Below, in pieces: positions 51,563 to 63,215 of a stretch of 64,000 nucleotides of DNA. A program made the position numbers and the translations under genes. Where the stretch lies: the NCBI RefSeq assembly GCF_963678635.1, contig NC_087066.1:56748312-56812311 (forward strand). Reading direction: 5' to 3'. Numbering within the stretch: position 1 is the stretch's first letter; each line of letters starts with the position of its first letter. Origin of the DNA: Symsagittifera roscoffensis (lineage: Eukaryota; Xenacoelomorpha; Acoela; Convolutidae). The notes beneath the pieces are model-generated. The model saw only the letters and a list, made by a program, of their open reading frames with translations, did no database searches and was not told where the DNA came from.

Positions 51563-52206
51563 TACTCCCCGGACTCAAGATCGATGTCCTCATCGCGTGT
51601 TGCCGTCTGCCATTGAATCCCCAGAATGTTGAGTGTTGCTCAAGATACAGTGCCAGTGGTCATTTACAGAAGTTTAGAGCAGATTTAACTTTATCTACAC
51701 CCCAAAAATCACAACGATGCAAAATTGTCACACTGTTGCTGAATAGCAATCAAAATGTGAACACACCTGCACCTTAAACTTCCGCTTTGCAAGCTAATGA
51801 TTATAATTTCTTTTGTCTTATCCAATCAGAAAATTGTCATGCAGCTTTTTGATTTATATAATAATTATAGCATAATAATAACAATATTTCGTTTGGTTAA
51901 AATGGGTACTCACTTAAAATGGGTATATCATATCAAATCATATCATAACATATCAAATCACATCGTATTGTATCATAGCGAATCATATATTTTCAAATCA
52001 TATCAATTCGAATCATATTATATCAGACCATATCAGGTCAAATCAAATCATATCAAATCAAGTGACATCATATCAGTTCGTATCATGTCTTATCATATCA
52101 TGATAAGACATGGCCTCAGAATCCGTGACCTCAGTTCATCCGAGTTTACACTCGAGACCCTTTCCTTCCCTCTCAAGACTCAAGAAACTCTCACTGAGCC
52201 CCCTGC
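51563..52206 (-). other. 3' UTR of element B with primer-tract-like end
   Basis: From the LTR2 boundary (51562) with ACTCCCCGGAC at 51564-51574, through non-coding sequence and the minisatellite, to the tail frame at 52207. The unit 1 equivalent is 45800-46463. Confidence 0.6.
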
Positions 52207-52470
52207 TCATTTCGTATTCCTGGCCTTTGAGGTGCTGAGACCTGATGTGTTTGACACCGTGATCTGCCTTAGCAGCGCTTCCTCATCATCGGAGCTAACT
52301 ACGATCTCTTCACACGCTTTTAGTTGTTCGAAGGATCGCATCCACTCCTCTGCTCTTGAAACTTTTTTTGCCTGGTTTGGCGAACCCTTCACTTTCGGTT
52401 CTATGTTCAAACAAAAGGAATTGTGCAGGCTCAGACTCACGTTCTTAGCCAAGTCCTCCTCCAGTATCAA
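52207..52470 (-). pseudogene. Element B post-Pol C-terminal tail, copy 2
   Basis: One substitution from copy 1 in the acidic stretch. Same relation to element A. Confidence 0.6.
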
Positions 52471-52965
52471 TTACCTTGCTTTGGTATTATCTCTAGACAC
52501 CCTACCGACTCTTTCCCAACCCGTTGTGATCGCATTTCGGTGGTTCAGCAAAGATCTTTTGAAGGCTTCCGGCCCTATCTCCGCCAGGAAGTGCCGATAT
52601 TTTTTCTGATGTTTCTCCATATAATCCTTCGTCACCATATACAACCAAGATGTCAGTGTCGCTCGAAACCACGGGAAGAACCTTATGCGGCTCCATACGT
52701 GCCTGACTTCCATAGGTATGGCGAATACCTCCCACGCAATACCAAACAACTCAAGTCTCCTGCTATAATCAATAGCGTATATCGATTCCGCCGTCGGAGT
52801 CTTCGATTCCCGATATTTTGTCACGTTCTCCTCAATCCATCGCAACGCCAACATTGCGCTTCCTACCATGATGGTCACCTTTTGCCAATGATTGGGTAAT
52901 CCGATCCACCGAATTTCTTCCACGTCCCATACTAAGCAGAGGTTTGAGTGTTCCGGGTACCACAC
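52471..52965 (-). pseudogene. Element B X4 block, copy 2
   Basis: Differs from copy 1 at a few residues (for example KDYMEKH against KYYMKKH). Confidence 0.7.
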
Positions 52966-52968
52966 CGT

Positions 52969-53352
52969 CTATGCCAAACAATGGCATGGGCATTCCCCAT
53001 GTGTAATATCGATGCTCCGGAGGTTGCGTTCTCCCGAAGCTTCCAGTAGAAATTCTAATTCAATAATCTTCTCATGTGTTGTATCATTTTCCTCCTGTGC
53101 TGGGGCACTATTCATCGGCTTCCCGATTGTGTTCTGTCTCTCGAAGTCACTTGTGCTTACGCCTTCCAAACTCAAGAGTTCTTCTCCCCAGACTTCACTC
53201 AATTCATCTCTTTGATCACTTGGTACAGTTCCCAGGATCTTCTTCAACAGCCTATGTGAATGATGCGACATTCGAGCCAGTCGTACGCACTTGGGTACCG
53301 AGAAGGCTTTGTCTACTAATATCCGTTGGCTGGATACCTCTGCCATCGCCAT
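52969..53352 (-). pseudogene. Element B giant protein, C-terminal segment, copy 2
   Basis: 127 aa, one residue from copy 1 near the end (GECP against GEYP), again stopped by TAG before X4. Confidence 0.7.
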
Positions 53353-53373
53353 GTGTAATGGATAGTGGCTTCC

Positions 53374-53700
53374 TCACAGGTTGGCCATTACTGATCCCAT
53401 CAAGGACTTCGCATTTACTGGCGGACCGTAGGCTTCGCTCACGGGAAATCCCAATTCCGCCTCAAGACCAGTCTTCAACCTTCTGATGTGCTTCTGGGTT
53501 GCTTGCAACGCCCCCGGCCGCGACTGCAAGCTCAATGCTGTCACCAAATGGTGCTCAGACTCCAGCATCTCCAGTGATTGCAAACTGTTTACCCTTGAGA
53601 AGAACCCCAGCGCCATTGCTATATTCACCGTAGTGTTTGTGTAGCACTCAGCCACTATCTGCACTTCGCTCTTCTCTCTTTCTGTTATGTCGCCAACCAA
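53374..53700 (-). pseudogene. Element B giant protein, late segment, copy 2
   Basis: Copy of 47631-47957 with one visible residue change. Confidence 0.65.
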
Positions 53701-54539
53701 GCGACTAGGTCTTCTCTCTGGAAAGACTGTATTCTGACAAATGATCGTCCATCACAAGTGTGCTCTCCGCCTCCGCACAACAAGTCAAGACAACTACCGG
53801 GTTCCAACTTCTTTACTGATTCTAGCTTACTCATTGCCTCGCCCGACTCTTTGCTCTGAGGTAGGATCAGTTTGTGTATTACATTCAGAGTTCCCAAGTC
53901 TTCATCTTTGGTCGGTGTTAGCCTCACTCGTTCCGTGACCTCTTCAATCAGGCTTGCGTGGGGATGTGGGCACCAGGAGGGTCTCAGCAACTTCCAAACC
54001 GTTCCCAAATTCGTAATCATCATGCCACTTCCATTACCCATTTTCAATTCCACTTTCTTGGTCAAGCGCGGTACGTTTATCACCTTTTGCATTCTCTCGA
54101 GTATCATGCCCAGGCTCGGTTTCTCCCTTTCCATTGAATCAATTTCGATTATCTTCTCTGTCCAAAACTTCAACAGCTCCATCACTTCGTGATTCCTGTG
54201 AGCACTCCCGGCCTCTGAATCCATGAAAGCATTGTATGCTATCCCCATTACTCCAGATACATATTGGTATTCTCCCCGTTTGTTGGGTCTCGAGTAATCT
54301 TCAGCCGAGGCCAAGTTACGATGCACATCATGTCCCTCTTCGATTTTCTTGTTATAGAATCTCCGTATTTCATCAAGTTTCCCATGATTCTCTAGAGATT
54401 GCCTGGAGTCATCTTCTTTATCGATCCCCGTACTTTGGTACATGTTCAGTATGACCATGGAGACTCTCCTCTCCATAGTTGTGCTCCCCATGGTCTTCTG
54501 ATGACACGCTTGGACGGTGCTATTGGTCATTACGGACAT
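53685..54539 (-). pseudogene. Element B giant protein, middle-late segment, copy 2
   Basis: Copy of 47942-48796 with two visible residue changes. This unit connects on the right to the rest of the element. The stretch 54540-55070 continues the homology in another frame (TRDTARPWWVALETMKEL near 54840, matching ARNSARGHLMAWSEKRVM of A). Confidence 0.7.
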
Positions 54540-55070
54540 TATCTACCTCAAGAAGCAAGTGGCATCTTTTCTTCTCGCTAGACTCAAACTGGAATTATCA
54601 TCAATGGCAACGCGGACAAAGGTGTTCTCAACACCTCTTCGAAGTGATCCCGCAACAAGTTCTGCCAGGTTCGCTTCAGCTGACGTCCCAATTCTAATTT
54701 GTTAATCTCGGCTTTTTGTTGGATAGCTCAATTGCGACGCTTGCGGGACACTCCACGATCGAGCTTCTTCAGACAGTCCTCCAGTTCCTTCATTGTCTCC
54801 AGAGCCACCCACCAAGGTCGAGCCGTATCCCTCGTCAATAGCCTGACGCTCGCTCGAGATCCATTCTTTGCCAACATCCACTTCCCATGTTTTTTCATTC
54901 GTCGAACCCTTTTTCAAGATCGCCTTCTGAAGTCTTCTTCCGTTGCCAGACTCGTCGAGATCTCTATCTCTCTCACCACCTCGGCCAGCCTCCTTGGTTC
55001 GGAGCTACTCTCGTAGGCCGCTGTCTTCCATCGCGCTAGAATCATGGGAACCGTCTCCCTCAAATTCTTC

Positions 55071-55688
55071 TCAGAGACCGCATCCGCCCAGAGACTTCAC
55101 ACCTTTGCTTTCATACCGGGGCGTCGTCACTACCATCACTGATTCGACCTCTTTGTCCCGGTCCAGCCCTTCCGACTCTTGCCTCTCCCCTACTCGAGCC
55201 TCAAAGAAATTAATATCTTTTATCATATTACTAGTCTTAACCTTATCCTCCCCTTCAACCTTAATCATTTTATTGTCAGTTTTTTGTTTCAGAGTAGAGC
55301 TGTCTTTACATTCACCATCTTTGGTCTTCTGCTCCGTTTTTTGCAAGTTGATCATCTTGCCCAACAACTCCTTTCTCGCCTTTTCGTCCAGTCTGGTGCC
55401 CATCAAAACTGGTTCCCCAAATTTTACCACCGTGTCCCATAATTCTTCTTTGAAACTCTCCAGTGTAGCTTCGGTTTCCGTTTTCTGATTAAACTCATTC
55501 AATAATTCTCGCCACGCCTTCTTATCCAGAGTATTCAGTAACATCCCTTTATTGCCCTCGAAGTTGTTCTTCTTACTTTCTTTGGTACTCCAGAGGATCA
55601 TTCCCATATTGCAGGTTTCGCTGGTCAAGGATAGTTCCAGGTTTTTGCGAGGGGATGATGTCAGGGTGGTGTGGCCGTGTTCGCCCAA
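55071..55688 (-). pseudogene. Element B giant protein, central segment
   Basis: 205 aa corresponding to about residues 805-900 of the A protein (LLNTLDKKAWRELLNEF against FLSTLPEEEWERYQMEL, then ELWDTVVKFG). The Lys-rich following part may be the counterpart of the basic block of A. Confidence 0.55.
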
Positions 55689-56101
55689 TCGTCCTGCAGC
55701 AGTTCCTGAGTGGTGAAATCCTTCTCAGCTGGTTTTTGCTCAGGCACATTCCCCACCTCCATTTCTTCTCCTGCTTCACTGAGAGTCTCATCCATGCTCT
55801 CCCCTTCTGACTCAGCTCGCCTTCTCTCAAGTACGTCTCTAAACCTACTTTCCACGGGACCGCTTCTCTTATCTCCAGGGGTGCAGTTGTGTAGGGGTGA
55901 ATGTGTGTCTGATAGGGGTGAATGTGTAGTTGGGTCCTGCTTCTTGTATTCCGTGAGCGCTACATATAAAGGGCCTGCCGCATCATGCTCCTTTTCCTCT
56001 TGCTTCATCTCCAGTCGCTCCAGCCCGTAGGGTGCTCGATATTTCCTAGTGGCGAACTTAATTTCATCTTTCAAGGCTATGTGTCCTTTCTCCACAATCA
56101 T
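55661..56101 (-). pseudogene. Element B giant protein, acidic segment
   Basis: 146 aa. The place and composition match the acidic region of A (about 640-770): Glu-rich GESMDETLSEAGEEMEVG, low sequence identity. A 12-bp phrase coding THSPLSD/THSPLH is repeated. Confidence 0.5.
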
Positions 56102-56113
56102 TTTTCCATCGTC

Positions 56114-56383
56114 CTAAACTGGCAGCATATTGGCCAGCTTAGCCTGTTCAAGCGTCCTCAAGATATCCCGAACCTCGAACTTCGGGGGCATTGAACCTCT
56201 CATCCTCTTCGTTTGGGTCGTCCACGAGTTTATTTTGATGTCGCACGTGTGAAAATTGACTGCGGCTGTATACCCAATGAACAAGGGATCCCAACCGTCT
56301 GTGAATTCCATCTGTTGCTTCTCTACCGTGGCTCTCGCGTGTAGGGATGGAACCACCAACGGGCTATTCATCCCCAGTGTCAT
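56114..56383 (-). pseudogene. Element B giant protein, segment before the acidic block
   Basis: 89 aa aligned with about residues 545-635 of A (LGMNSPLVVPSLHARA against LLGVTSPIIAPRIGAA; AAVNFHTCDI against AAHTFDFSF). Confidence 0.6.
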
Positions 56384-56391
56384 TCGTCTGA

Positions 56392-56778
56392 CTATCGGGA
56401 ACTCTTCTGACTATCTCGCACAAGTATCATCTCCAGCTCTCTTTTCACCAGGTCTAAATTTCTTTTCCATACCGGGATTCTCAAGATCTCTTGCTTATCC
56501 GCTGCCAGCGGATTCAAATTCCAGAGTTTGTGGTAGACCTCAATGGGACCCTCACGTTTCCCCCCCCCCATTCTGCACTCTAACTGTCCCCGGAAACTGA
56601 ATACCATCAGCTCGGGATCCTTCACTTTCCCGAAGAGCACCGAGTTGCTCAGCCGTGCCCTCAATTCCTCCTGTCTGCAACAGTTCAGCGCAGTTCCGTC
56701 TAGCACACTTATTAAGCTCACGTGTGTCACCGAGTTTTGGTACGCCGCAACAAGCGGGTCAGGAAAGGCGTATGTCAC
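56392..56778 (-). pseudogene. Element B giant protein, YAFPDP segment
   Basis: 128 aa aligned with about residues 408-515 of A (MTYAFPDPLVAAYQNSVTHVSLISVLD against SFAFPDVQVKAYRNSVLYVNLVSVVD in part; CRMG; KLWNL.P). A C-run (56563-56570) lies inside. The upstream piece 56779-57008 continues in other frames. Confidence 0.65.
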
Positions 56779-57008
56779 TGCCGGCCCATAGATGCAGGTC
56801 AGGTCACTATCTCACCAAGTTCCCCAATCATCCCTAGTGGTTCAGATCTCATGGCTAGACACAAATCCGTCAAGAGAGGCATGCCTCTATTCGCCTCCTT
56901 CAATTCCTCCTTCGTCTTAGGATTCTTCTCCTCTCCCGTCAGGTATCGATTCTGCATCAAGAGGTAGTCCACCAACAGAGTTTTCAGTCCGGCCGTACAC
57001 TTGCACGA

Positions 57009-57683
57009 CTAGGTTTCCGTGCTAGGATGAGTCTTCCCCATCGATAGAGGCTCTCCATATTTCATCAATCGATGAAATGCGGTCAGTTCTCCGTGGCTCA
57101 AGAGTACCAGTGTCAAGTATCCGTCAATTCGTAGTGTTTCCACACCTCTACTGAACATGTAGGCCGGACCCATGTTGAATATATACCTGGGGTAGACCAA
57201 GTATTGGGCCAACAAGAGATTTATGGGCATGCTCAGCATCTCTTGCACGAATGCGTCGAAGATGGTGTCTTTCGCATAGAACACTCTAGCCATGTACCTC
57301 TTCTCCCAACAAGGGCTCAAGAACTTCAAGATCTCGTGATGCTTCCTCGTCTTCAGATCACCCCTCGCGTGTTCCCTCCAGAACCCCCCAACGGTGATTT
57401 CATTCGACGCTGTGACAAATCTTCCTACTGTCATGTCCCTGCTCTCTGCCACTTCCATTTGTCCCTCAAGAAACTCCCATGACTGCTTGATGAGGAGTGG
57501 TGCACTCTCCCGCGTCTTGTCCGTGGCATTCTCAAGCCTTGGTGTTAGGAACGGCCACCTGCCTCTCTCTTGCGTCAGGCGGTATGCCATCGCTTCCAAC
57601 TGTTTCTCGGCCGCAGCTACAATCTTTCTCTCGTTGTTCGGTCCCCTCGCCTTGCTGGTGGAGCTCGTGATTGTCAAATCCAT
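57009..57683 (-). pseudogene. Element B giant protein, N-terminal helical segment
   Basis: 224 aa aligned with about residues 125-330 of A (LRIDGYLTLVLLSHGEL against LRLDGLLTLISMTYGRL; LEAMAYRL against LMAMALRT; WPFLTPRL against WLYLLPRL). Helical and Leu-rich, with no known motif. Confidence 0.65.
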
Positions 57684-57692
57684 GCCTCGAAA

Positions 57693-58454
57693 TCATAGAC
57701 TCTCTGTCAAGTGGTTTATTGTCGGGTGATCATCCCTGATTTTTGGATTGAACTTCAATTGCCAAGCTAGGTTCGAGATCTCAAGCAAGAGGACTTCGTT
57801 CAGTACTATGAGGATATCCGCCAGCTCATCGAATCCCCTTAAGGCATGAGAAACATCAGCCCATGCCGCGGCCAGCTCCGACTTCAGAAGTCTCATGTTT
57901 GACGGCTCTAGCTCGCGATTAGGGGCAGCTATCAGTACTCGCCACGCGTTCCCTTCCGCTATCAAGACCAACATGGCATACACGAACTGTAAAGCGGGTG
58001 GCATACTCGCGTAGCCCGGGGACGTAGTGAATGCCACTCTCGTCCTGGGTCCAAATCTGGAAGGCCCCGACTCCTGCACCTCATTCAATGCAGCAAACAA
58101 CGTCTGGATCGCTTCCCAGATCTTTTTAGGCGTTGGCGCCTCCCCTTTCAGGTGCTCTAGTAATCCTGCCGCATGCAAGTGGTCGTTCATTCCCGCAAAC
58201 AACATTAACTTCGGCTCGCAAGGCATCTCCGATTTGATCGCTACCACCAGGGTCAGCGTGTGATTCTGCTTCGCACCAGGCAGCAAGTACACCAAGGTTT
58301 CCGGCCAAAACAGTTTCGGGGACGTCCCTTCAAAGTCCAAGCCCGCCACGATAATCACTCCTGCCGCTCCCGGGTCTGATCGATCACATACTGCCAATGT
58401 TTTCGCCAACTGCCAGTTCCCACAGGGTTTACCATATCTAGGATTTTCGGCCAA
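57693..58454 (-). pseudogene. Element B second SGNH-like module joined to the start of the giant protein
   Basis: 253 aa in one frame. VIIVAGLDF, LMLFAGMNDHL (GxND-like), then SPGYASMPPALQFVYAML and LIAAPNRELEP. It shows that the SGNH-like module and the giant protein are one polypeptide, so the break near 6770 in element A is a lesion. No GDS nucleophile motif is present. Confidence 0.7.
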
Positions 58455-58455
58455 C

Positions 58456-58788
58456 TTAGAACCCTCGAAACTCTCCCGGCTCAGGCTGCTTCTCCACCAC
58501 TCTTAACTGCGCGGGCGTTGCCACCCTGATTCGGGCTACACTTTTTTGATGTTTGGGAGGCTCCACTATGAGTCCCGGACTTCCCAACTGCTTGAGTGGT
58601 CTGCAGTTGATCGGTCCCATCACCGACTTCAGCAGGATACCAGTCAAGTCAGCTGATTCCATTGTCTTCCCATTTGAGAAGTGTGCCTCGCGGGCCTTCA
58701 ACCAATCTACACAGTGGTGTCGACTCAAGTCCTCGTGTGACACATCCTTGAGCCCCAAGACCTCTGCCAATTCCTTTCTGCGATCCAA
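58456..58788 (-). pseudogene. Element B X2 N-terminal linker segment
   Basis: 110 aa. CVDWLKAREAHFS and DLTGILLKSVMGPINCRPL match GVDWLLAEQEKFS and DLNGLPQDNTFGPLNTRSL of A. It is followed by a basic, Pro-rich stretch leading to the second SGNH-like module after a frame change. Confidence 0.6.
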
Positions 58789-59191
58789 TTCTTCCTTCTT
58801 CCAGGTCCAACTCTTTTACTCTCTCCGAATATCTCGTCCTACTCGTCTCTGCTGGTCTCTCCATCCTCTTGTTGTCCACCACCACTACCGAAGATACCAA
58901 CGAACTCTGGGGCGTGGATGACTCCGCCTCTTCGGCCTCCATCGGTGTGGACCCTGGCGGTCTGGTCCGGCTACTCCTCGAACAGTCTCTTGAATCACTT
59001 CTTGCTCCCAGACGGCTAGATAGGGATCTATGGGCAAAGAAAGGAGGTATCGGGGGTGGACCAAAGGTAAACTGGGCCGTTTCCAGCAGGTCCGAATCTA
59101 GCAGATTTAGGTGCCTTTGGAAGACACCATTCAGCCACTCCGTTCCCTTGCGCGTGTCGAAGTGGATGCCATCCGAGGATGCATCGTGCAT
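58649..59191 (-). pseudogene. Element B SGNH hydrolase block V and downstream linker
   Basis: The frame opens with SSDGIHFDTRKGTEWLNGVF: the Asp and His of SGNH block V are intact, unlike in A where the Gly codon is TGA. A Pro/Arg/Ser-rich linker follows. The last third of the frame (before 58790) probably leaves the true frame. Confidence 0.65.
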
Positions 59192-59236
59192 CGTGCGGAA
59201 GGGAACGTTCCATCAGGTCAGCCACATCTAGCAACC

Positions 59237-60034
59237 TCACGGGGAGCACATTTTTTGTTGAATCTGCCTGATTTCTTCGTTGATGTTTCGCACCTTCTCA
59301 TTCATTTCCATCGCATGTTGGTCATATTTCATGTTGTATGTGACCGTACAGATGGTGAGTATGGCGGAATCAAAACAAATCATCTCCTCCTTAAGGATAC
59401 AACTTATCTTCTCGTGCAACCCCATCACCTTCCTTGACTCTCCTCTCGACACGTCATTGGTCCCCATCATCAGAGTGACCGTGTACATCTTCACCATATC
59501 CAACATCTCCAGGGACGCCAAAATCTGCGGCGTCGCAGCTCCAGAAAAACTCAAGACTCCAACCTGCCAGTGTGACTGGATCCGCGTCAGCACCCGTAGC
59601 AAGCTGTCCCCTATAATCAGGTGAACCGCACCCTCCGGTATCTTGGGTTGAGTAAAGTATTCAGCCCATGCCGCGTCATGGAAACAGTCCCTCCTGGCCC
59701 GCTGTGCTGCCGTCCAGTCCATTCGGTTGTGCCTGTGGTATACGCCATCCTTATTCTTCCTGTAGCTCGCGATTGTCACATTCCTAACTGGATGGTCCCT
59801 CCAAGTAGGAGATCGCCCTTCCCTCACCAAATCGTCACGGGCTTTCGACTGTAGCCTATCCTGTAGTATCTCGAGACGTGATGAACTCGACCCGTCTTGG
59901 CTACTGCTTGTGGTTGAACTAGGGGTATACCCTGCGAGCTTGACCTCCATCAATGGTCGTATAGATTGTGTATCCAGACTGTGCACAGAGGGCAACGGCT
60001 CGGGTGGTATCCACATCTCCAGCACCTCATTCAT
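59237..60034 (-). pseudogene. Element B SGNH hydrolase, blocks I-III
   Basis: 265 aa. LIIGDSLLRVL (block I), LSFSGAATPQI (block II), MMGTNDVSRG (block III), then a strand ILTICTVTYN, which fits the SGNH fold in order. Block V follows in another frame. It shares IIGDSL and GTNDVSR exactly with element A. Confidence 0.78.
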
Positions 60035-60085
60035 GTGCTCCTGGGCCGCTCGGTCTAAGTTAAACCAGCCACTGGACCTAGGAAT

Positions 60086-60878
60086 CTAGTCGACCTCCAT
60101 CCGCGACTCAGGTCTCGATGCTGTGACGGCTGGCTCTGTTGTCCGTGTCCTCTTTTCTTTCTGTCTTATGAGCTCCCGTTGTCTTCTCTGAAGCTTCTCC
60201 ACATCCGACTTCAGCTGTTTACAGTTCGCTTCGTTCTCGCGGACCTTCTGCTCTTGTTGGTATTCCGCCCTGATCATGTTGAGATCACGCCACGCCTGAT
60301 CTCTCTCGAGGATCGCCTGATCTCTCTCGAGGATCGCCTGATCTCTTTCCAGGTTTGCCTGGTTCCTCTCGAGCTTCGCGCCATCCCTGTCAATGTTCAC
60401 TTTTTCTCTTTCCCTCTGTGCCCTCTCTAGTTCCCTTTTCAAGCTACTGAGGTCCGGGTATGCTTCCTCCGTCTGTTGAGACCGTACCATAGACGACGGC
60501 CTGCTCGTGGATTGGGCCGCGAACGCCGCTGGCGGTCTGGCGGGGAGTAGAAATTCTCTCGCGCCGTATTCCGTGTTGTTGCTCAAGCCAGGATTTCTCG
60601 CCAATTCGAATCCTCTCACTCCTCCATCCACATTCCAGGACAACCATCTGGTCTGCTCCTGATTGGATATCCCCTCTGTCGTGTAGCCAACCATCAAAAC
60701 AGCTTCTGTCGCTGATCCCCTGCATTCACCCTGCGCGTCTAACTGCAGGATGGCGTTCAACATCACCGCCATCCTCTCATCGATTGGGCGTTTCCAGATC
60801 CCTCAAGCGTTTGTATAGTTCATCGAGCGTAGGTCTCTTGAGCGCTGCAGGTATAGATTTCCAAAAACGATCTGCCAT
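60086..60878 (-). pseudogene. Element B X1 coiled-coil protein
   Basis: ATG at 60878 starts MADRFW and reaches TLDELYKRL, matching TLDEIYQRL of A. A frameshift near 60775 then joins the frame 60086-60772 (LNAIL, SATEAVLMVG). Residues about 110-210 form a long coiled coil with LERDQAI heptads coded by a 21-bp repeat (about 60295-60380). It ends at a single in-frame TAG before the SGNH block. Confidence 0.68.
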
Positions 60879-61390
60879 TGTCACAATCTCCAGATGATCT
60901 CACGTGTCAACCAACTTGAGAATTACCTTGTCAACCAACTTGAGAATTACCTTGTCAACCAACTTGACAATTACCTTACCAACCAACTTGAGAATTACCT
61001 TAGCAACCAACTTAATACTTAAGAAATGTCTCCCATCGAATGCTGCTGATCGTGAACTTGTTCAAGACCTTCTTTTTCTTTTCAAGTGAGTGCGGCTAGG
61101 TCGTCAACTCAATTTTACAAATCAATCTGAAGGTAAAATCCATTTATCGACTAAGATGTTCTGTTCCTAACCTAAACCCCACCTCCTAATTATTGTGTTT
61201 AAAACATTATCCCTCCATCTATTCCACTAAAATAGTTTAATTGTAAGTTTTAAGAGCATGCAGATTCATTTTAAGTTTTAGCACCGTCAACTCTCTAAAA
61301 TTTAATTGTCATGCCAATTGCGTTAAAATCCATCTACTTGCTTCGCGCCTCTATGTACCTAACTCGAGATCCCCATTGTCCGCCCGTAAC
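60879..61390 (-). other. Spacer between Pol and post-Pol block of element B
   Basis: Non-coding. 60905-61013 is a 24-bp tandem array (CAACCAACTTGAGAATTACC core, four full units and one partial). Its position equals the 9718-10256 spacer of element A, with no obvious sequence identity. Confidence 0.6.
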
Positions 61391-61990
61391 TCAGGCCATA
61401 CTCAAGTAGTATTTCTTGTGTAGGTGTACTATTCTCTCCGTTTCTGCGAAAGCCACGTGTAGGATGGCGTATAACTCCCTTGAGCTCAACTTGCCCCTGT
61501 CATAGACCGGCATCGAGACCTCCACTATCCTTCTTTCAACCATGAAGTCTCTCAGCCTCGTTAGTGCCAACATCACGTGCTCAGGATCTATCGTGTTCCT
61601 TTCATTGATCCTCGTTACCAGAAAGCACAGGTTTTTACCCGGGACTTGTGAAACTGATGGGGGAAGCGCAGCTATTCCTCCCAACCCCGGTCTCTGCCTA
61701 AATGGAAACTCCACGTTCTGATATTCTCTCTGAAATTTGGCCTCTAGTCTCGATTTGAAGCTCATGTCCGCCGTTATACAGATCGCACTAGTCCTGTCTG
61801 ACAAAATGAAGTCGCTGACTGTTATCAGGATGTTCTCCGAGTATTCATTTGGTATCTCAAATTTTGTTTTGAAGTTTCGTCCTGTGGTAGGCTCAGCCTC
61901 TTCCTCATCCAGTTCCAGCCCGCTGGTCTCTCTCACTTCTCTGAGTTTCTTTATCATCAAAGTTTCGGTGTGGGTAAGTCCTACCCCCAC
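61391..61990 (-). pseudogene. Element B Pol C-terminus: macro-like domain
   Basis: 199 aa with the same order as in A: VGVGLTHTE, LITVSDFIL, SAICITADMSFK, LGGIAALPP, LCFLVTR, LTRLRDFMVERR, then MPVYDRG. The C-terminal helix HVAFAETERIVHLHKKYYLS is intact, showing that the last 25 residues of A's Pol are frameshifted. Confidence 0.72.
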
Positions 61991-62037
61991 TCCCCGGACA
62001 AAAATATTTATCGTCGTCCCCGTCGATGATGCTGGGT

Positions 62038-62475
62038 CTAATTATCTGGTGGTATTTCGAGCGGCCTGTCGGTTGCCGTCCAAATGAAGAGGGGCTCTTC
62101 CGTTTTCACGTGTTGTTCTGCTGACACGTCGACTTGCTGGATGCTTTGCCCTTCATCTCCTTTGTTCTTGACATCACGCATCCACTCTAGTACTCTCAAG
62201 TTTGTGTTTTCCCTCCTCTCTATCTCGCTTTGCTCCAGATCTGTTTCTTGTTCTGGTGTGGAGTATCCTTCCTTCGGGTAGTGTTCGCGGTCGTTGATGA
62301 TTTGCCATTCATCGTCCGCTACCAACTCACCGACACTCAGTAACTCCTCTCCTAGCTCATCAGGCTGTATCTTATCAATCAAGAAATCATCCCTGTACCT
62401 ATTGTACCTCATGCCTGTCCGTTTGCGGTTGCCACTCCTTGTTTTGCTGTTATCGGCAAGTCTGGTTCCGTCCAC
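62038..62475 (-). pseudogene. Element B Pol acidic linker
   Basis: 145 aa. RSGNRKRTGMRYNRYRDDFLID matches the basic-to-acidic linker of A (RGKNQKKYNPYGEDFVVD), and NLRVLEWMRD matches NLRVLEWLHD. Tryptophan codons of A upstream (in EDWC and EDWD) are TGA here, at about 62687 and 62510. Confidence 0.65.
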
Positions 62476-62675
62476 TTTGGCACCTCGTTCTGCTCTGGAT
62501 CATTTCAGTCTTCTTCCACAAAAGTTTCCGCGTCTGAGTCTGCTTCTATCTTTTCATTATCATCCATGCTCATGTCCTCGTTGCCATCATTCTTTCCTCT
62601 GGTGCCTTTTTCGTTCACTTCGCATGCTGGCTCTACCAATAGGTACTCTAGTCCCTCCAAATTCTGCGGTACGCA

Positions 62676-63215
62676 TCAGTCCTCCGGAGATGGGACATGA
62701 GCTTTCAGATTTTCATAGTTCGATGCTCGCCCCGTACTCAAGCGGTAGAACCGTCCCTGCTGGTGTACTTCTGTGATCATGAACGGTCCTCGCACTTTCT
62801 TGAGTAGTTTTTTCGTCCCCTTGGGATGTATAACATTCTGGAACACCCAGACGTATTGGCCCACTGCATACGGTTTAGCTTGAAGTATCTTCTCATCATA
62901 TTTCTTCCGCTGCCTCATTTGTGCTTGCACCGTGTTCCTCCTGCAGAGCTCGTTTAGTTCCTGTTGCCTCTTGACCGCTTCCTTAACATAAGCTTGAGGC
63001 GACGTCTTTTTCCCTTCGTATTCTCGGTAAAATAACGTCAGGGGCATTGCTCTCTCCCTGCCCGTTAACATCATGAAGGGACTGATTCCTGTTGTAGAGT
63101 GTTGCGTGCTGTTGTACGCCCCTACCACTTGCGGCGGATATTTATCCCAGTCTGTCATGTATCTCGAGCAATATACCCTCAGCATGTTCACCAACGTTCT
63201 GTTCTGTCTGTCCAC
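62676..63215 (-). pseudogene. Element B integrase C-terminal part
   Basis: 179 aa. It begins at the end of the catalytic core, where the final acidic residue is Asp (VDRQNR) and not the expected Glu (VERQNR in A). It continues with GAYNSTQHSTTGISPFMML and the basic GTKKLLKK.RGPF domain. A one-base loss near 63216 separates it from the core. Confidence 0.75.

Larger units (their letters stand above)
49144..54886. repeat. Tandem segmental duplication, unit 2 (5743 bp)
   Basis: Second unit, contiguous on its right with the rest of element B (54887 onward). It contains LTR3 copy 2 at 49457-50319 and the LTR2 end at 51562. Confidence 0.95.

Noticed and set aside
54702-54917. 71-aa minus-strand frame near the end of duplication unit 2
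   Set aside because: Another frame of the same strand carries the sequence homologous to element A (TRDTARPWWVALETMKEL), so this frame is a shadow.
62490-62700. TGA read as tryptophan (alternative genetic code)
   Set aside because: Two Trp codons of A are TGA in B, but B also has TAA and TAG stops and frameshifts, and A uses TGG normally, so simple decay explains it.
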